From [Empedobacter] haloabium (lineage in GTDB: Bacteria > Pseudomonadota > Gammaproteobacteria > Burkholderiales > Burkholderiaceae_D), in contig CP136508.1 of the NCBI GenBank assembly GCA_008011715.2, forward strand, positions 3,162,001 through 3,226,000: DNA of 64,000 bases, written 5' to 3'. Position numbers and translations under genes: made by a program. This document shows, in pieces, positions 26,581-35,496 of this stretch; positions within the stretch are counted from its first letter, which is position 1, and each line of letters begins with the position of its first letter. Under the pieces are notes generated by a model. The model saw nothing but the letters and a program-made list of their open reading frames with translations. It was not told the DNA's origin and did no database searches.

Positions 26581-27345
26581 ATGCCCATGACCACACGCTC
26601 CGTACCGCCGCTCGCCGGCCTGCTGCTCGCCATCGCCCTGCCCCTGGCCGCCCATGCCGGGGATTCCATCGAGGAACGCACCTGGAACACGTCGGCCGAA
26701 CTGGGCGCGATCACGACCAGCGGCAATACCAGCGGCACCTCGGTGACCGGCAAGATCGACGCGCGCCAGGAACTGGAAGACTGGAGCAACCAGTACATCC
26801 TGACCGGCTTCTTCAAGGAAGACCGCAGCGAGGACAGCGACGGCCGCAAGCAGTCGGTCCGCTCGGCCGAGCGCTTCGCGCTGTCGGCCAAGGCGGCCTA
26901 CAAGCTGATGGAGGACGGCCAGCGCCTGTACGTGCTGGGTTCGCACGTGGACGACCGCTTCGGCGCCTACACGCGTTACTCGTCCGTCTCGGTCGGCCGC
27001 GGCCAGCGCCTGTACAAGTCGCCGGACAAGGTCGTCGAGGTGGAATTGGGCCCGGGCTACTTCAACGGCGTGCGCGCCACCGGCGAGGAGGAAAGCGGCC
27101 TGACGGTACGCGGCGCGGCCAACGTGCGCTGGCAGATCAGCCCCTCCGCGCTGTTCACGCAGACGGTCGCCGTGGAACGGGGCACGTCGAACGTGCGCTC
27201 GGTGGCCGAAACGGCGCTGTCCACCAAGATCAACGGCACGATGCAGATGAAGGCCGCGTTCAGCGCGCGCAACGATACCAATGTGCCGGTCGATAAAAAG
27301 AATACGGATACGCAGACGTCCGTGACCTTGGTGTATTCGTTCTGA
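26581..27345 (+). CDS. DUF481 outer-membrane beta-barrel protein (YdiY-like)
   Basis: A 254-residue protein with a signal peptide (LLLAIALPLAAHA-G). The DUF481 pattern is clear: WNTSAELGAITTSGNTSGTS, alternating beta-strands, and a terminal aromatic residue (VTLVYSF) typical of barrels. The E. coli relative YdiY is described as a putative acid/salt-stress outer-membrane protein; its function is unknown. A second ATG two codons later is also possible. Upstream there is TACAAT at 26492-26497 without a convincing -35. Confidence 0.82.
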   Translation: MPMTTRSVPPLAGLLLAIALPLAAHAGDSIEERTWNTSAELGAITTSGNTSGTSVTGKIDARQELEDWSNQYILTGFFKEDRSEDSDGRKQSVRSAERFALSAKAAYKLMEDGQRLYVLGSHVDDRFGAYTRYSSVSVGRGQRLYKSPDKVVEVELGPGYFNGVRATGEEESGLTVRGAANVRWQISPSALFTQTVAVERGTSNVRSVAETALSTKINGTMQMKAAFSARNDTNVPVDKKNTDTQTSVTLVYSF

Positions 27346-27359
27346 TCCGCGGAACCCAT

Positions 27360-27413
27360 GGTGTCAGGCACCTTTCTCAGGGCGTCACCGCCCTGAGAAA
27401 GGTGCCTGACACC
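27360..27413. repeat. Perfect 25-base inverted repeat with 4-base loop
   Basis: Arms at 27360-27384 and 27389-27413 are exact reverse complements around the loop TCAC. The outer 13 bases read GGTGTCAGGCACC. The element lies between the convergent DUF481 gene and the oxidase operon. A stem of this length could stop transcription from both sides, but there is no T-run. Its ends resemble the 13-mers at 33642 and 56253. Confidence 0.85.
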
Positions 27414-27429
27414 GCGGGTTGCTTCACCG

Positions 27430-27744
27430 TCAGCGGCAAGCGCCCGCCGTCAGCAGTACCAGACCGCCCCAGCCCACCGCGACCAGCGCCAGCCAGCCGC
27501 TGCCGAGCCGGGCCAGCGCCAGCAATCCGGTCCGAGGTAGCCGGCAGGCGCGCCACAGCAACAAGCCGCACGCCGCCAGTGCCAGCACGGTAACCGCCAG
27601 CAGCAAGCACCAGCGCCAGTCCAAGCCACCGCCCGGGGTGCAAGCCGCCGCCGCGAACAGGTAGCAGAACGCGAAATGCCCCGCCCACACCAGCAGCGGC
27701 GCGGTTCCCTGCAGCAGGCGTGGCCAGAAGCGTTCCATCGTCAT
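27430..27744 (-). CDS. Small membrane protein of the caa3-type oxidase operon
   Basis: A 104-residue protein with three predicted transmembrane helices (LLVWAGHFAFCYLFAAAAC, LLLAVTVLALAACGLLLW, WLALVAVGWGGLVLLTAG). Its ATG overlaps the stop of the fused oxidase subunit I/III gene (ATGA), making it the last gene of the set. I do not recognise a named family. Position suggests an accessory or assembly subunit of the oxidase. Confidence 0.65.
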   Translation of the reverse strand: MTMERFWPRLLQGTAPLLVWAGHFAFCYLFAAAACTPGGGLDWRWCLLLAVTVLALAACGLLLWRACRLPRTGLLALARLGSGWLALVAVGWGGLVLLTAGACR

Positions 27745-30278
27745 CCCATCAGCCGCGGCCAGCCATGCAGCGCGAACGCGATCACCAGCCCCTGCCCCGC
27801 CGCGTACAGCCAGATCAGCGCGCTGTTGTCGAGCGTGGCGCGGCTGTCGGGACGCAGGCGGCGCCGCAGCGAACGCGCCACGACATAGGGCCCGACCAGG
27901 GCCAGCAGTACCACGTGCAGGCCCTGGTAGGCCAGCAGGCCCGCCACGCTGGCGCCCCAGGCATGCGCGACCGGATCGAGCCCGGCGTCCAGCTGGGCCC
28001 AGACGTCCAGGCCGAACGAGGCGAGCATGCAGGCCAGCGCCGCGGCCACCAGCCAGCGCAGCGGGCGTTGCGAGCCCGTCAGCGGGCGGCGCCACGCCAG
28101 CGTCGTGGCGCCGGCGCTGGCCAGGAGCAGCGCAGCCGACAGCAGCGCCATCCACGGCTGCGCCAGCCGGCTGCCCGGCGGCGGGCAGACGTCCAGCCGC
28201 ATCGAGACGTGCACATAAGTGAACAGGAAGGCCAGGAACACGCCGGCATCGACCACCAGCATGATGACGGTGGCCCACCAGGACGGGCTGGCGGCGCCGG
28301 ACGCGCCCACCGGCAGCACGTTGGCGGCGCCCAGGTTGTCGGCCACGCGGGCCTGCGTGGCCGGTGGCGGGCGGTCCTGCCCCCACAGCCACGCCAGCAC
28401 GGCGCCGATCGCACCGATGCCGCAGGCCCACGCGGCCCCCGTCCACTCGATCGTCAGCAACAGGAAGAAGCCGGCCGTGCCGAGCGCCGCCAGGAACGGC
28501 ATCCAGCCATCCGTCGGCAGTACCAGCACGTACAGCGGGCGCGCGGCCAGCGCGCTGGTGACGATGGTCTCGCGCTTGCCGGTGGCCGTGCCGGGCAGCC
28601 AGTGAGCGCCGGCCACCACCTCGTCCGCCAGCGCGGGGCGGTCCCACAGCGGCTCGGCGCTGTCCACCTGCGGGATGCTGCGCACGGCGTAGCAGTCGTT
28701 CGGCAGCCATTCCAGCGTGGCCGCGCCCCACGGGTTGCCGGGCTCGCGCTCGGGCCGGCGCAGGGTGCGCGCCAGGTCACCGAGGAACAGCAGCACGCCG
28801 GCCGCGAACACGAAGGCGCCGACGGTGGACAGCAGGTTCAGGCCGTCCAGTCCCAGGCCGGACGGATAGGTGTAGACCCGGCGCGGCATGCCCAGCAGGC
28901 CGCTGACGTGCATCGGGAAGAACGCCAGGTGGAAGCCGCCGAACATCAGGCCGAACACCCAGCGTCCCAGCCGTTCGGACAGCGCGTGGCCGCGCACCAG
29001 CGGCAGCCAGTAGTACATCCCCGCGAACACCGGGAACACCATGCCGCCGATCAGCACATAGTGGAAGTGGGCGACGACGAAGTACGTGTCGTGGGCCTGC
29101 CAGTCGAACGGCACCACGGCCACCATCACGCCCGTCAGACCGCCCAGCACGAAGATGAACATGAAGCCCAGCAGGAACAGCGCCGGTGCCGTGATCCGCA
29201 CGGTGCCGCGCCACAGCGTGCCGATCCAGGCGAATACCTGCACGGCGGTGGGAACGGCCACGGCCATGCTGGCGGCCGACACCAGGCCGGCCTCCAGCAC
29301 GCCCAGCCCCGCCGTGAACATGTGATGCGCCCACAGGCCGAAGCTGAAGAAGCCGACGCCGACCAGCGCCACGATGACGGCACGCCGGCCCACCAGCGGC
29401 GTGCGCGCGATGGTCGGGATCATCGTCGACACCATGCCGGCCGCCGGCAGGAAGATGATGTACACCTCGGGGTGGCCGAAGAACCAGAACAAGTGCTGCC
29501 ACAGCACCGGGTCGCCGCCGCGTGCCGGGATGAAGAACGGCCAGTCGAACGCGCGCTCGAGTTCCAGCAGCGCCGTGCCGGCGATAATCGCCGGGAACGC
29601 GAACACGATCATCACGCCCACCACCAGCATCGACCACGCATACACGGGCATGCGCGCCAGGGTCATGCCGGGCGCCCGGGTGAACAGGATGCCGACGATC
29701 AGCTCGATGGCGCCGGCGATCGCCGAGATCTCGATGAAGCCGATGCCGAGCAGCCAGAAGTCCGCGTTCAGGCCTGGCGAGTACGCCTTGCCGGTCAGCG
29801 GCGGGTACATGAACCAGCCGCCGTCCGGCGCCAGGCCGACGAACAGGGTGCAGAAGAAGCCCAGCCCGCCGATGGCGTAGGCCCAGAACGCGTATGCCGA
29901 CAGCCGCGGGAACGGCAGGTCGCGCGCGCCCAGCATGCCGGGCAGCAGGTACACGGCCAGCGCCTCGACGATGGGGATCGCGAACAGGAACATCATCACG
30001 CTGCCGTGCATGGTGAACACCTGGTTGTACGTGGCGGCCGAGAGCAGCGTGTTGTCCGGCACGGCCAGCTGGGCGCGCATCAGCAGGCCCAGGATGCCGG
30101 CCAGCAGGAAGAACAGCAGCGCCGTGCCGATGTACAGCAGCCCCACCGTGGTGTTGTTGACGGACGTGACGAGGCGCCAGCCGCGTGGCGTGCGCCACAC
30201 CCGTTCCAGCCGTTCCAGTTCGCCGGGCGGGCGCGGCACGGCGCTGGGCAACACGCGCCCATGCGGCGGCGCCGTCAT
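27741..30278 (-). CDS. Cytochrome c oxidase subunit I fused to subunit III (caa3-type)
   Basis: An 845-residue polytopic protein. The first about 590 residues are haem-copper subunit I: MHGSVMMF (haem ligand region), FFGHPEVYIIFLP with the His-Tyr pair, a HHMF copper-ligand pair, and AHFHYVL. The C-terminal 250 residues form a subunit III-like bundle (WWATVIMLVVDAGVFLAFL, YQGLHVVLLALVGPY). Such I-III fusions are known from caa3-type oxidases. The ATG overlaps the stop of subunit II and the stop overlaps the small membrane gene. It reduces oxygen with electrons from cytochrome c and pumps protons across the inner membrane. Confidence 0.9.
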   Translation of the reverse strand: MTAPPHGRVLPSAVPRPPGELERLERVWRTPRGWRLVTSVNNTTVGLLYIGTALLFFLLAGILGLLMRAQLAVPDNTLLSAATYNQVFTMHGSVMMFLFAIPIVEALAVYLLPGMLGARDLPFPRLSAYAFWAYAIGGLGFFCTLFVGLAPDGGWFMYPPLTGKAYSPGLNADFWLLGIGFIEISAIAGAIELIVGILFTRAPGMTLARMPVYAWSMLVVGVMIVFAFPAIIAGTALLELERAFDWPFFIPARGGDPVLWQHLFWFFGHPEVYIIFLPAAGMVSTMIPTIARTPLVGRRAVIVALVGVGFFSFGLWAHHMFTAGLGVLEAGLVSAASMAVAVPTAVQVFAWIGTLWRGTVRITAPALFLLGFMFIFVLGGLTGVMVAVVPFDWQAHDTYFVVAHFHYVLIGGMVFPVFAGMYYWLPLVRGHALSERLGRWVFGLMFGGFHLAFFPMHVSGLLGMPRRVYTYPSGLGLDGLNLLSTVGAFVFAAGVLLFLGDLARTLRRPEREPGNPWGAATLEWLPNDCYAVRSIPQVDSAEPLWDRPALADEVVAGAHWLPGTATGKRETIVTSALAARPLYVLVLPTDGWMPFLAALGTAGFFLLLTIEWTGAAWACGIGAIGAVLAWLWGQDRPPPATQARVADNLGAANVLPVGASGAASPSWWATVIMLVVDAGVFLAFLFTYVHVSMRLDVCPPPGSRLAQPWMALLSAALLLASAGATTLAWRRPLTGSQRPLRWLVAAALACMLASFGLDVWAQLDAGLDPVAHAWGASVAGLLAYQGLHVVLLALVGPYVVARSLRRRLRPDSRATLDNSALIWLYAAGQGLVIAFALHGWPRLMG

Positions 30279-31204
30279 TTCAGCGACTCCAGCCAGGCCG
30301 CCAGCGCGCGCAGGTCGGCGCCGTCCAGCGCGCGCGTGGCGGGCATGCGCGCTCCCGGCTTGTGCGCCTGCGGATCGGCCAGCCAGCCGGCCAGCGCGGC
30401 CGCGTGCGTGGGCAAGGTGCCGGCCGCGATGGTACGGCGACTGCCGACATGCGTCAGGTCCGGCCCCAGCGTGGCACCGCGTACTTCCGGGGTGACGCCG
30501 CGCACCGCATGGCAGGCCTGGCAGCGCTGCGCCAGGAACACGGCCTGGCCGCGCGCCAGTTGCGCATGCGCCGGCGGCGCCGCGGGCCAGGCCTGCGCGG
30601 CCAGCCAAGCGTCGAATTCGGCCGGCGGCCGCGCCACCACGTCGAGCGCCATGCGCGCATGCTGTTCGCCGCAGTACTCGGCGCACTGGCCGCGGTAGGT
30701 ACCGGCGCGCTGCGCCTGCACGCGCAGCCCGTGCATGCGGCCCGGGATCATGTCGATCTTGCCGCCCAGCGCCGGCACCCAGAAGGCGTGGATCACGTCG
30801 CCCGCGCCCAGGGCCAGCCAGACGGGCCGGCCGACCGGAATATGCAACTCGTTGGCCAGCGCGATCTCGCGGCCGGTGGCAGGGTCGGTGTAGCGCACCT
30901 GCCACCACCACATATGGCCGGTGACGGCAATGCGCAATGGCGTCAGCGACGTCTGCGGCGACAGCCGCGCGGTGGCGACGGCGCTCCAGGCCAGCAGCGC
31001 CGTCAGCCCCAGCACGGGGAAGGCCAGGCCGCCGGCCACGATCCACCAGCGCGCCCGCACGGCCCGGCGGCCAGGGCGCAGCGCGCGCAATGTGAGCCAC
31101 GTCAGCGCGGCCAGGATGACGGCGGCGGCGACGAACATCGTCCAGCCCAGGCGGGCGATCGTGATGGCATCCGGGCTGGCGGGATCGAAGAAGCCCGCCG
31201 TCAT
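30275..31204 (-). CDS. Cytochrome c oxidase subunit II with fused cytochrome c domain
   Basis: A 309-residue protein. Two N-terminal membrane helices lead to a cupredoxin domain with the CuA site (VIHAFWVPALGGK, then GQCAEYCGEQHARM). A C-terminal haem-binding domain carries CQACH and a distal Met in GARMPATR. The CuA plus cytochrome c fusion is the mark of caa3-type oxidases. The start at 31204 overlaps the stop of the lipoprotein cytochrome gene, and the stop overlaps subunit I (ATGA at both ends). Confidence 0.92.
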   Translation of the reverse strand: MTAGFFDPASPDAITIARLGWTMFVAAAVILAALTWLTLRALRPGRRAVRARWWIVAGGLAFPVLGLTALLAWSAVATARLSPQTSLTPLRIAVTGHMWWWQVRYTDPATGREIALANELHIPVGRPVWLALGAGDVIHAFWVPALGGKIDMIPGRMHGLRVQAQRAGTYRGQCAEYCGEQHARMALDVVARPPAEFDAWLAAQAWPAAPPAHAQLARGQAVFLAQRCQACHAVRGVTPEVRGATLGPDLTHVGSRRTIAAGTLPTHAAALAGWLADPQAHKPGARMPATRALDGADLRALAAWLESLK

Positions 31205-31557
31205 CGCAGCGTCGCCAGGTAGGCCGCCATATGGCGCGCATCGTCCGGCGACACGCCCAGCGCCGGCATCGCGGTGCCCGGCTTGACGGCCGGCGGATCG
31301 ACCAGCCAGCGCGCCAGCGCCGGCGGATCGTTCGGCAGCGTGCCCGCGACGTAGCTCTGGCGTCCGAACGTGGCGAGCGGCGGCCCGGCCGTGCCGCGCG
31401 CCGCCTCGACGCCGGGGATCACGTGGCAGCTGCCGCACTGGAACTGCGCCAGCAGGCGCCGGCCCCGCTCCGGATCGGCGCCGTCCGTGCCTGCCGGCGC
31501 GCGCCGTTCGCTGCAGCCGGCCAGCGCCGCCGCGAGCAGCAGTGCGCTGGCGAGCAT
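31201..31557 (-). CDS. Lipoprotein cytochrome c
   Basis: A 118-residue protein with a lipobox (LAAALAGC, Cys15 as lipid anchor), one haem site CGSCH, and a distal Met in GTAMPALG. It is the first gene of the oxidase operon. Being lipid-anchored in the periplasm, it probably hands electrons to subunit II. The start at 31557 was chosen because it places the signal peptide at the N-terminus; sequence further upstream in frame does not look coding. Confidence 0.82.
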   Translation of the reverse strand: MLASALLLAAALAGCSERRAPAGTDGADPERGRRLLAQFQCGSCHVIPGVEAARGTAGPPLATFGRQSYVAGTLPNDPPALARWLVDPPAVKPGTAMPALGVSPDDARHMAAYLATLR

Positions 31558-31627
31558 GGGACGGGGACCGAAGCGGAAGCAAACTCTTGCGCGCACGCAC
31601 TGTTCCTGCAGCAAATGGATGAATCCA

Positions 31628-31633
31628 TATAAT
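31628..31633 (+). promoter_or_regulatory. Candidate -10 element in the divergent cytochrome promoter region
   Basis: A perfect TATAAT sits in an AT-rich patch in the 122-base gap between the divergent lipoprotein cytochrome and dihaem cytochrome genes, 46 bases before the latter. No good -35 lies 17 bases upstream (CCTGCA), so an activator may be needed. Both operons are probably controlled from this gap. Confidence 0.35.
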
Positions 31634-31679
31634 ACAGAAACGACAATTTTCCACCGTTCCCAAGCGTGCACATGCCCCG

Positions 31680-32558
31680 ATGACCCGCCCGTTCCGCTCC
31701 CATGCCTTGCGCGTCGCCAGCGCGAGCGCCCTCGCCGCCGTGCTGGGCGCTGCCGCGGTGGCGGCTTTGGCGGGCTACGCGGTGTTCCGCGGCGGCTGGT
31801 ACGACGTGGCCGCCACGCGCCAGCACTTCCAGTTCGTGCATACGCTGCTGGAGCGGGCCATGCAGCATTCGGTGGCCTTTCACGCGCGCGACATCGAGGT
31901 CCCGCGCCAGCCGGGCGAGGCCGCGCTCCTGCGCGGTGCCCACCTGTACGTCCGCCACTGCCAGCAATGCCACGGCGGCCCAGGCGTGGCACCGCTGCCG
32001 TTCGCGCAAAGCATGCAGCCGGTGCCGGGCCCGCTGGTGGACGCGGCGCGGCGCTGGCGGCCTCCCGAGCTGTATTACATCACCCGGCACGGCATCAAGA
32101 TGAGCGGCATGCCGGCCTGGGGGGCGCGCCTGGCCGAGCCGGAGCTGTGGGCGCTGGTCGCCTTCCTGGGCCAGCTGCCGCACCTGACGGCGGACGGCTA
32201 CCGCGGCATGCTGGGCGCCGCTGCCCCGGCGGCGGCCACGGCCGCCGCGGCGCCGCTGCCGCCGCCCGATCGCGTGCGCGGCCGCCTCGTCCTGACCCAG
32301 TATGCCTGCCAGAGCTGCCACCTGATCCCCGGCGTGACCGGCCCCGCCACCTACGTCGGGCCGCCGCTGTACGACCTGGCGCGGCGCAGCCATCTCGCCG
32401 GGCTGCTGCCCAACACGGCCGACAACCTGGCGCGCTGGATCCGCGCGCCGCAAGCGGTGCATGCGCAGACGACGATGCCCACGCTGGGCGTCTCCGAGCG
32501 CGATGCGCGCGACATGGCCGCCTACCTGCTGACCACCCGCGAAGGAAGCCATCAATGA
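31680..32558 (+). CDS. Dihaem cytochrome c, membrane-anchored
   Basis: A 292-residue protein with an N-terminal membrane anchor (ALAAVLGAAAVAALAGYAVF) and two cytochrome c domains with haem sites CQQCH and CQSCH. Distal Met candidates are in MSGMPAWG and TTMPTLG. The second domain resembles the lipoprotein cytochrome of the divergent oxidase operon. An electron-carrier role for the caa3-type oxidase is likely. Its stop overlaps the start of the following permease gene. Confidence 0.87.
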   Translation: MTRPFRSHALRVASASALAAVLGAAAVAALAGYAVFRGGWYDVAATRQHFQFVHTLLERAMQHSVAFHARDIEVPRQPGEAALLRGAHLYVRHCQQCHGGPGVAPLPFAQSMQPVPGPLVDAARRWRPPELYYITRHGIKMSGMPAWGARLAEPELWALVAFLGQLPHLTADGYRGMLGAAAPAAATAAAAPLPPPDRVRGRLVLTQYACQSCHLIPGVTGPATYVGPPLYDLARRSHLAGLLPNTADNLARWIRAPQAVHAQTTMPTLGVSERDARDMAAYLLTTREGSHQ

Positions 32559-33634
32559 ACGATCACACGCCCCAGCACGTTCCGGAACAGCGCTTCGCGC
32601 GCCGCGTCGCCCTCGTCAACGGCATCGTCATCCTGGCCCTGCTCGTGCTGGCCGCGTTGTGGTTCGCGCATGACGCGCTGCTGCTCGTATTCGCCTGCGT
32701 GCTGTTCGCGATCCTGCTGTACGAGCTGGCCGGCACGGTGCACCGGCACCTGGGCCTGTCGCGCAAGTGGTCGCTGGCCGTGGTGGTGACGGTGCTGCTG
32801 CTGGTGTTCGGCGTGGGCGGCTGGCTGATGGCGCCGCAGATCGGCGAGCAGGCCGACACGCTGGCGCAGGCGGTACCGGACGCACTGCAGCGCATGCGCG
32901 CGGCGATGGAACAGCAGCCGCTGCTGCGGCGCCTGATGGCCGGCGTGCCCTCGCCGGAGCAGATGCAGAAGCAATTGATGCAGCTGGTGCCGAACGCCGG
33001 CCTGTTCTTCTCCGGCCTGCTGGGCGCCGTGGGCAACGTCGTCATCATCCTGTTCGTCGGCGTCTACTTCGCCGCGCAGCCGCACCTCTACATCGAAGGC
33101 TTCGTGACGCTGGTGCCGCCCGCCAAGCGGGCGCGCGCGCGGGAAGTGCTGGACGAGCTGGCGCGCACGCTGGCGCGCTGGCTGCTCGGCAAGGCGGCGT
33201 CGATGCTGCTGGTGGGCGTGGCCTCCGCCGCCGGGCTGGCGCTGCTGGACATTCCGCTCGCCCTGATCCTCGGCCTGATCGCCGGGCTGCTCGATTTCAT
33301 CCCGTATATCGGCCCGCTGCTGGCGGGCGTGCCCGCGGTGCTGATCGCGTTTTCCGGCGACCCCACGCAGGCGCTGTACGTGGTGCTGCTGTTCGCCGCC
33401 ATCCAGCTGGTCGAGGGCTACCTGCTCTCGCCGCTGATCGAAAAACGCACCGTGTCGCTGCCCCCGGCGCTGACGATCGTCATGCAATTGCTGTTCGGCG
33501 CCCTGTTCGGCATGGCCGGGGTGGCGCTGGCGACACCGCTGACGGCCGTGCTGGCGGTGCTGGTGTCGATGCTGTACGTGCAGGATATGCTGGGCGATCC
33601 GGTGCGCACGCCTTCCGAGAGCCAGGGACGGTAG
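32555..33634 (+). CDS. AI-2E family transporter (PerM/YdgG-like)
   Basis: A 359-residue membrane protein with seven to eight predicted helices and the family's central amphipathic segment and LDFIPYIGPLLAGVPAVLIAF motif. Members include the AI-2 exporter TqsA and sodium/proton antiporters, so the substrate cannot be assigned. The ATG overlaps the stop of the dihaem cytochrome gene, which ties its expression to a respiratory gene. Confidence 0.88.
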   Translation: MNDHTPQHVPEQRFARRVALVNGIVILALLVLAALWFAHDALLLVFACVLFAILLYELAGTVHRHLGLSRKWSLAVVVTVLLLVFGVGGWLMAPQIGEQADTLAQAVPDALQRMRAAMEQQPLLRRLMAGVPSPEQMQKQLMQLVPNAGLFFSGLLGAVGNVVIILFVGVYFAAQPHLYIEGFVTLVPPAKRARAREVLDELARTLARWLLGKAASMLLVGVASAAGLALLDIPLALILGLIAGLLDFIPYIGPLLAGVPAVLIAFSGDPTQALYVVLLFAAIQLVEGYLLSPLIEKRTVSLPPALTIVMQLLFGALFGMAGVALATPLTAVLAVLVSMLYVQDMLGDPVRTPSESQGR

Positions 33635-33641
33635 AAACACC

Positions 33642-33654
33642 GGTGCCTGTCACC
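33642..33654. repeat. 13-base REP-like motif GGTGCCTGTCACC
   Basis: The same 13 bases occur exactly at 56253-56265, and a variant forms the ends of the 27360-27413 inverted repeat. It sits in the 26-base gap between two convergent genes. Confidence 0.55.
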
Positions 33655-33660
33655 GGGGGG

Positions 33661-35496
33661 CTACGTGCTCAGCTGCTTCTGCGTCTGGTACAAGCGCGCA
33701 TACAAGCCGCCCTGCGCCAGCAGGGCCTCGTGGGTGCCCGCCTCGGCGATGGCGCCGCCGTTCATGACGACGATGCGGTCGGCATTCTCGATGGTCGACA
33801 GCCGGTGCGCGATGACCACCGTCGTGCGGCCCTTCATCAGGCGCTCCAGCGCGGCCTGCACCTGCCGTTCCGATTCCGTGTCCAGCGCGCTGGTGGCCTC
33901 GTCCAGGATCAGGATCGGCGCGTCCTTGTACAGCGCGCGCGCGATCGCCAGGCGCTGGCGCTGGCCGCCCGAGAGGCGCAGGCCGTTCTCGCCCACCTCG
34001 GTCGCATAACCCTGCGGCTGGCGCTCGATGAATTCGTGCGCGTAGGCGGCGCGCGCGGCGGCCTCGATGCGGGCCTGGTCGGGTGCCGGGTCGCCATAGG
34101 CGATATTGGCGGCCAGGGTGTCGTTGAACAGCACCACGTCCTGGCTGACCAGCGCGATCTGCTGGCGCAGGTCGGCCAGGCGGTACTCGCGCAGGTCCAC
34201 GCCATCGAGCAGGATCGCGCCCGTCGTCACGTCGTAGAAGCGTGGCAGCAGGCTGGCCAAGGTCGTCTTGCCGCTGCCTGAACCGCCCACCAGGGCGACC
34301 GTCTCGCCGGCCGCGATGGCCAGCGACACGTCGCGCAACGCCGGGGCCGCGTCCGGGTCGGTCACGCCGTAGCGGAAGCCCACGTGCTGCAGCTCGATGC
34401 GGCCGGCAGCGCGCGCCAGCGGGCGCGTGCCTTGGTCCGTTTCGATGGGTGCGTCGATCAGGCCGAACACGGATTTCGCCGCCGCCAGCCCGCGCTGCAG
34501 CGGCTCGTTGATCTTGGTGAGGTTCTTGATCGGCGACTGCATCGCCATCAGGGAACCCATGAATGCCACGAAGGCGCCGGGCGAGAGCGCGCCCGCCTGC
34601 GCGCGCACCAGCGCGAAATAGATCACGGCCGACAGCGTCGCGCCGACCAGCATCATGATGATCCCCGAGTTCATGGCGGCGGTGGCCGAGTGCTTGACGG
34701 CCAGCTGGCGGTTCAGCCGCACCACGTCGTCGAAGCGGCGCTGCTCGTATTCCTGGCCGCCGAAGATCTTGACCACGCGCTGGCCGCCGATGCTCTCGTC
34801 CAGCACGCGGGTCAGCTCGCCCATCGCGTGCTGCGCGCTTTCCGACAGGCGGCGCATGCGCCGGCCCGCGAAGATGACGACGAGCGCCACCAGCGGCAAC
34901 AGGCCCAGGCAGAACACGGCCAGCTGCCAGTCGATCGTGAACAGCGACACGAGGTAGCCCGCGGTGGCGACGGAATCGCGCACGGCGACATTGAGGACGT
35001 TGAGGCCGGCCTGCGACACCTGGTTGGCGTCGAACGTCACCCGCGACAAGGTGGTGCCGGTGGAGGACTGGTCGAAGTAGCCGTTCGGCAGCCGCAGGAT
35101 GCAGCGGAACATCTGGCCGCGCAGGTCGGCCTGCACCCGGTTGCTGAGCCAGGACGAGCCATAGTCGCCGGCGAAGCTGCTGACCATGCGCAGGAAGGCC
35201 AGCGCCATGATGATGGCGGGGATCGTCCACAGCGCGGCCTGCGCCGCGTCCACCGGCATGAAGCGGTCGATCCACTGTCCCACCGTCGTCAGCACCCCGC
35301 CCGCCACCTCGGCGCCGTGGCTGATGCCTTGCGGCCGCAGCGCGTCCACGACGTTTTGCAGCTGGCGGATCAGCAGCACGTCCGTCAACGAGGCCACGCC
35401 GACGGCGATCAAGGTCGCGGCCAGCACGCCGCCATGGGAGAGGAACTGCCGCAGCAGACGGAAATACAGTTGGCGGCTTTGCACGGGTTCTGCCAC
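33661..35496 (-). CDS. msbA: MsbA-type lipid A ABC exporter
   Basis: A half-transporter of about 611 residues. Six membrane helices are followed by an ATPase domain with Walker A (GGSGSGKTTL), signature LSGGQRQRLAIARAL, Walker B (ILILDEATSALD) and H-loop (IAHRLST). The length and order fit MsbA, which flips lipid A-core across the inner membrane. The start is uncertain: the GTG at 35496 gives VAEPVQSRQLYFRLLR, a usual N-terminus, while the GTG at 35553 would add 19 residues. Neither has a strong ribosome-binding site. Other lipid or drug exporters share this architecture. Confidence 0.8.
   Translation of the reverse strand: MAEPVQSRQLYFRLLRQFLSHGGVLAATLIAVGVASLTDVLLIRQLQNVVDALRPQGISHGAEVAGGVLTTVGQWIDRFMPVDAAQAALWTIPAIIMALAFLRMVSSFAGDYGSSWLSNRVQADLRGQMFRCILRLPNGYFDQSSTGTTLSRVTFDANQVSQAGLNVLNVAVRDSVATAGYLVSLFTIDWQLAVFCLGLLPLVALVVIFAGRRMRRLSESAQHAMGELTRVLDESIGGQRVVKIFGGQEYEQRRFDDVVRLNRQLAVKHSATAAMNSGIIMMLVGATLSAVIYFALVRAQAGALSPGAFVAFMGSLMAMQSPIKNLTKINEPLQRGLAAAKSVFGLIDAPIETDQGTRPLARAAGRIELQHVGFRYGVTDPDAAPALRDVSLAIAAGETVALVGGSGSGKTTLASLLPRFYDVTTGAILLDGVDLREYRLADLRQQIALVSQDVVLFNDTLAANIAYGDPAPDQARIEAAARAAYAHEFIERQPQGYATEVGENGLRLSGGQRQRLAIARALYKDAPILILDEATSALDTESERQVQAALERLMKGRTTVVIAHRLSTIENADRIVVMNGGAIAEAGTHEALLAQGGLYARLYQTQKQLST

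Noticed and set aside
27720..30698. 992-codon plus-strand frame opposite the oxidase genes
   Set aside because: Shadow of the fused subunit I-III gene; Gln/His/Arg-rich low-information sequence.
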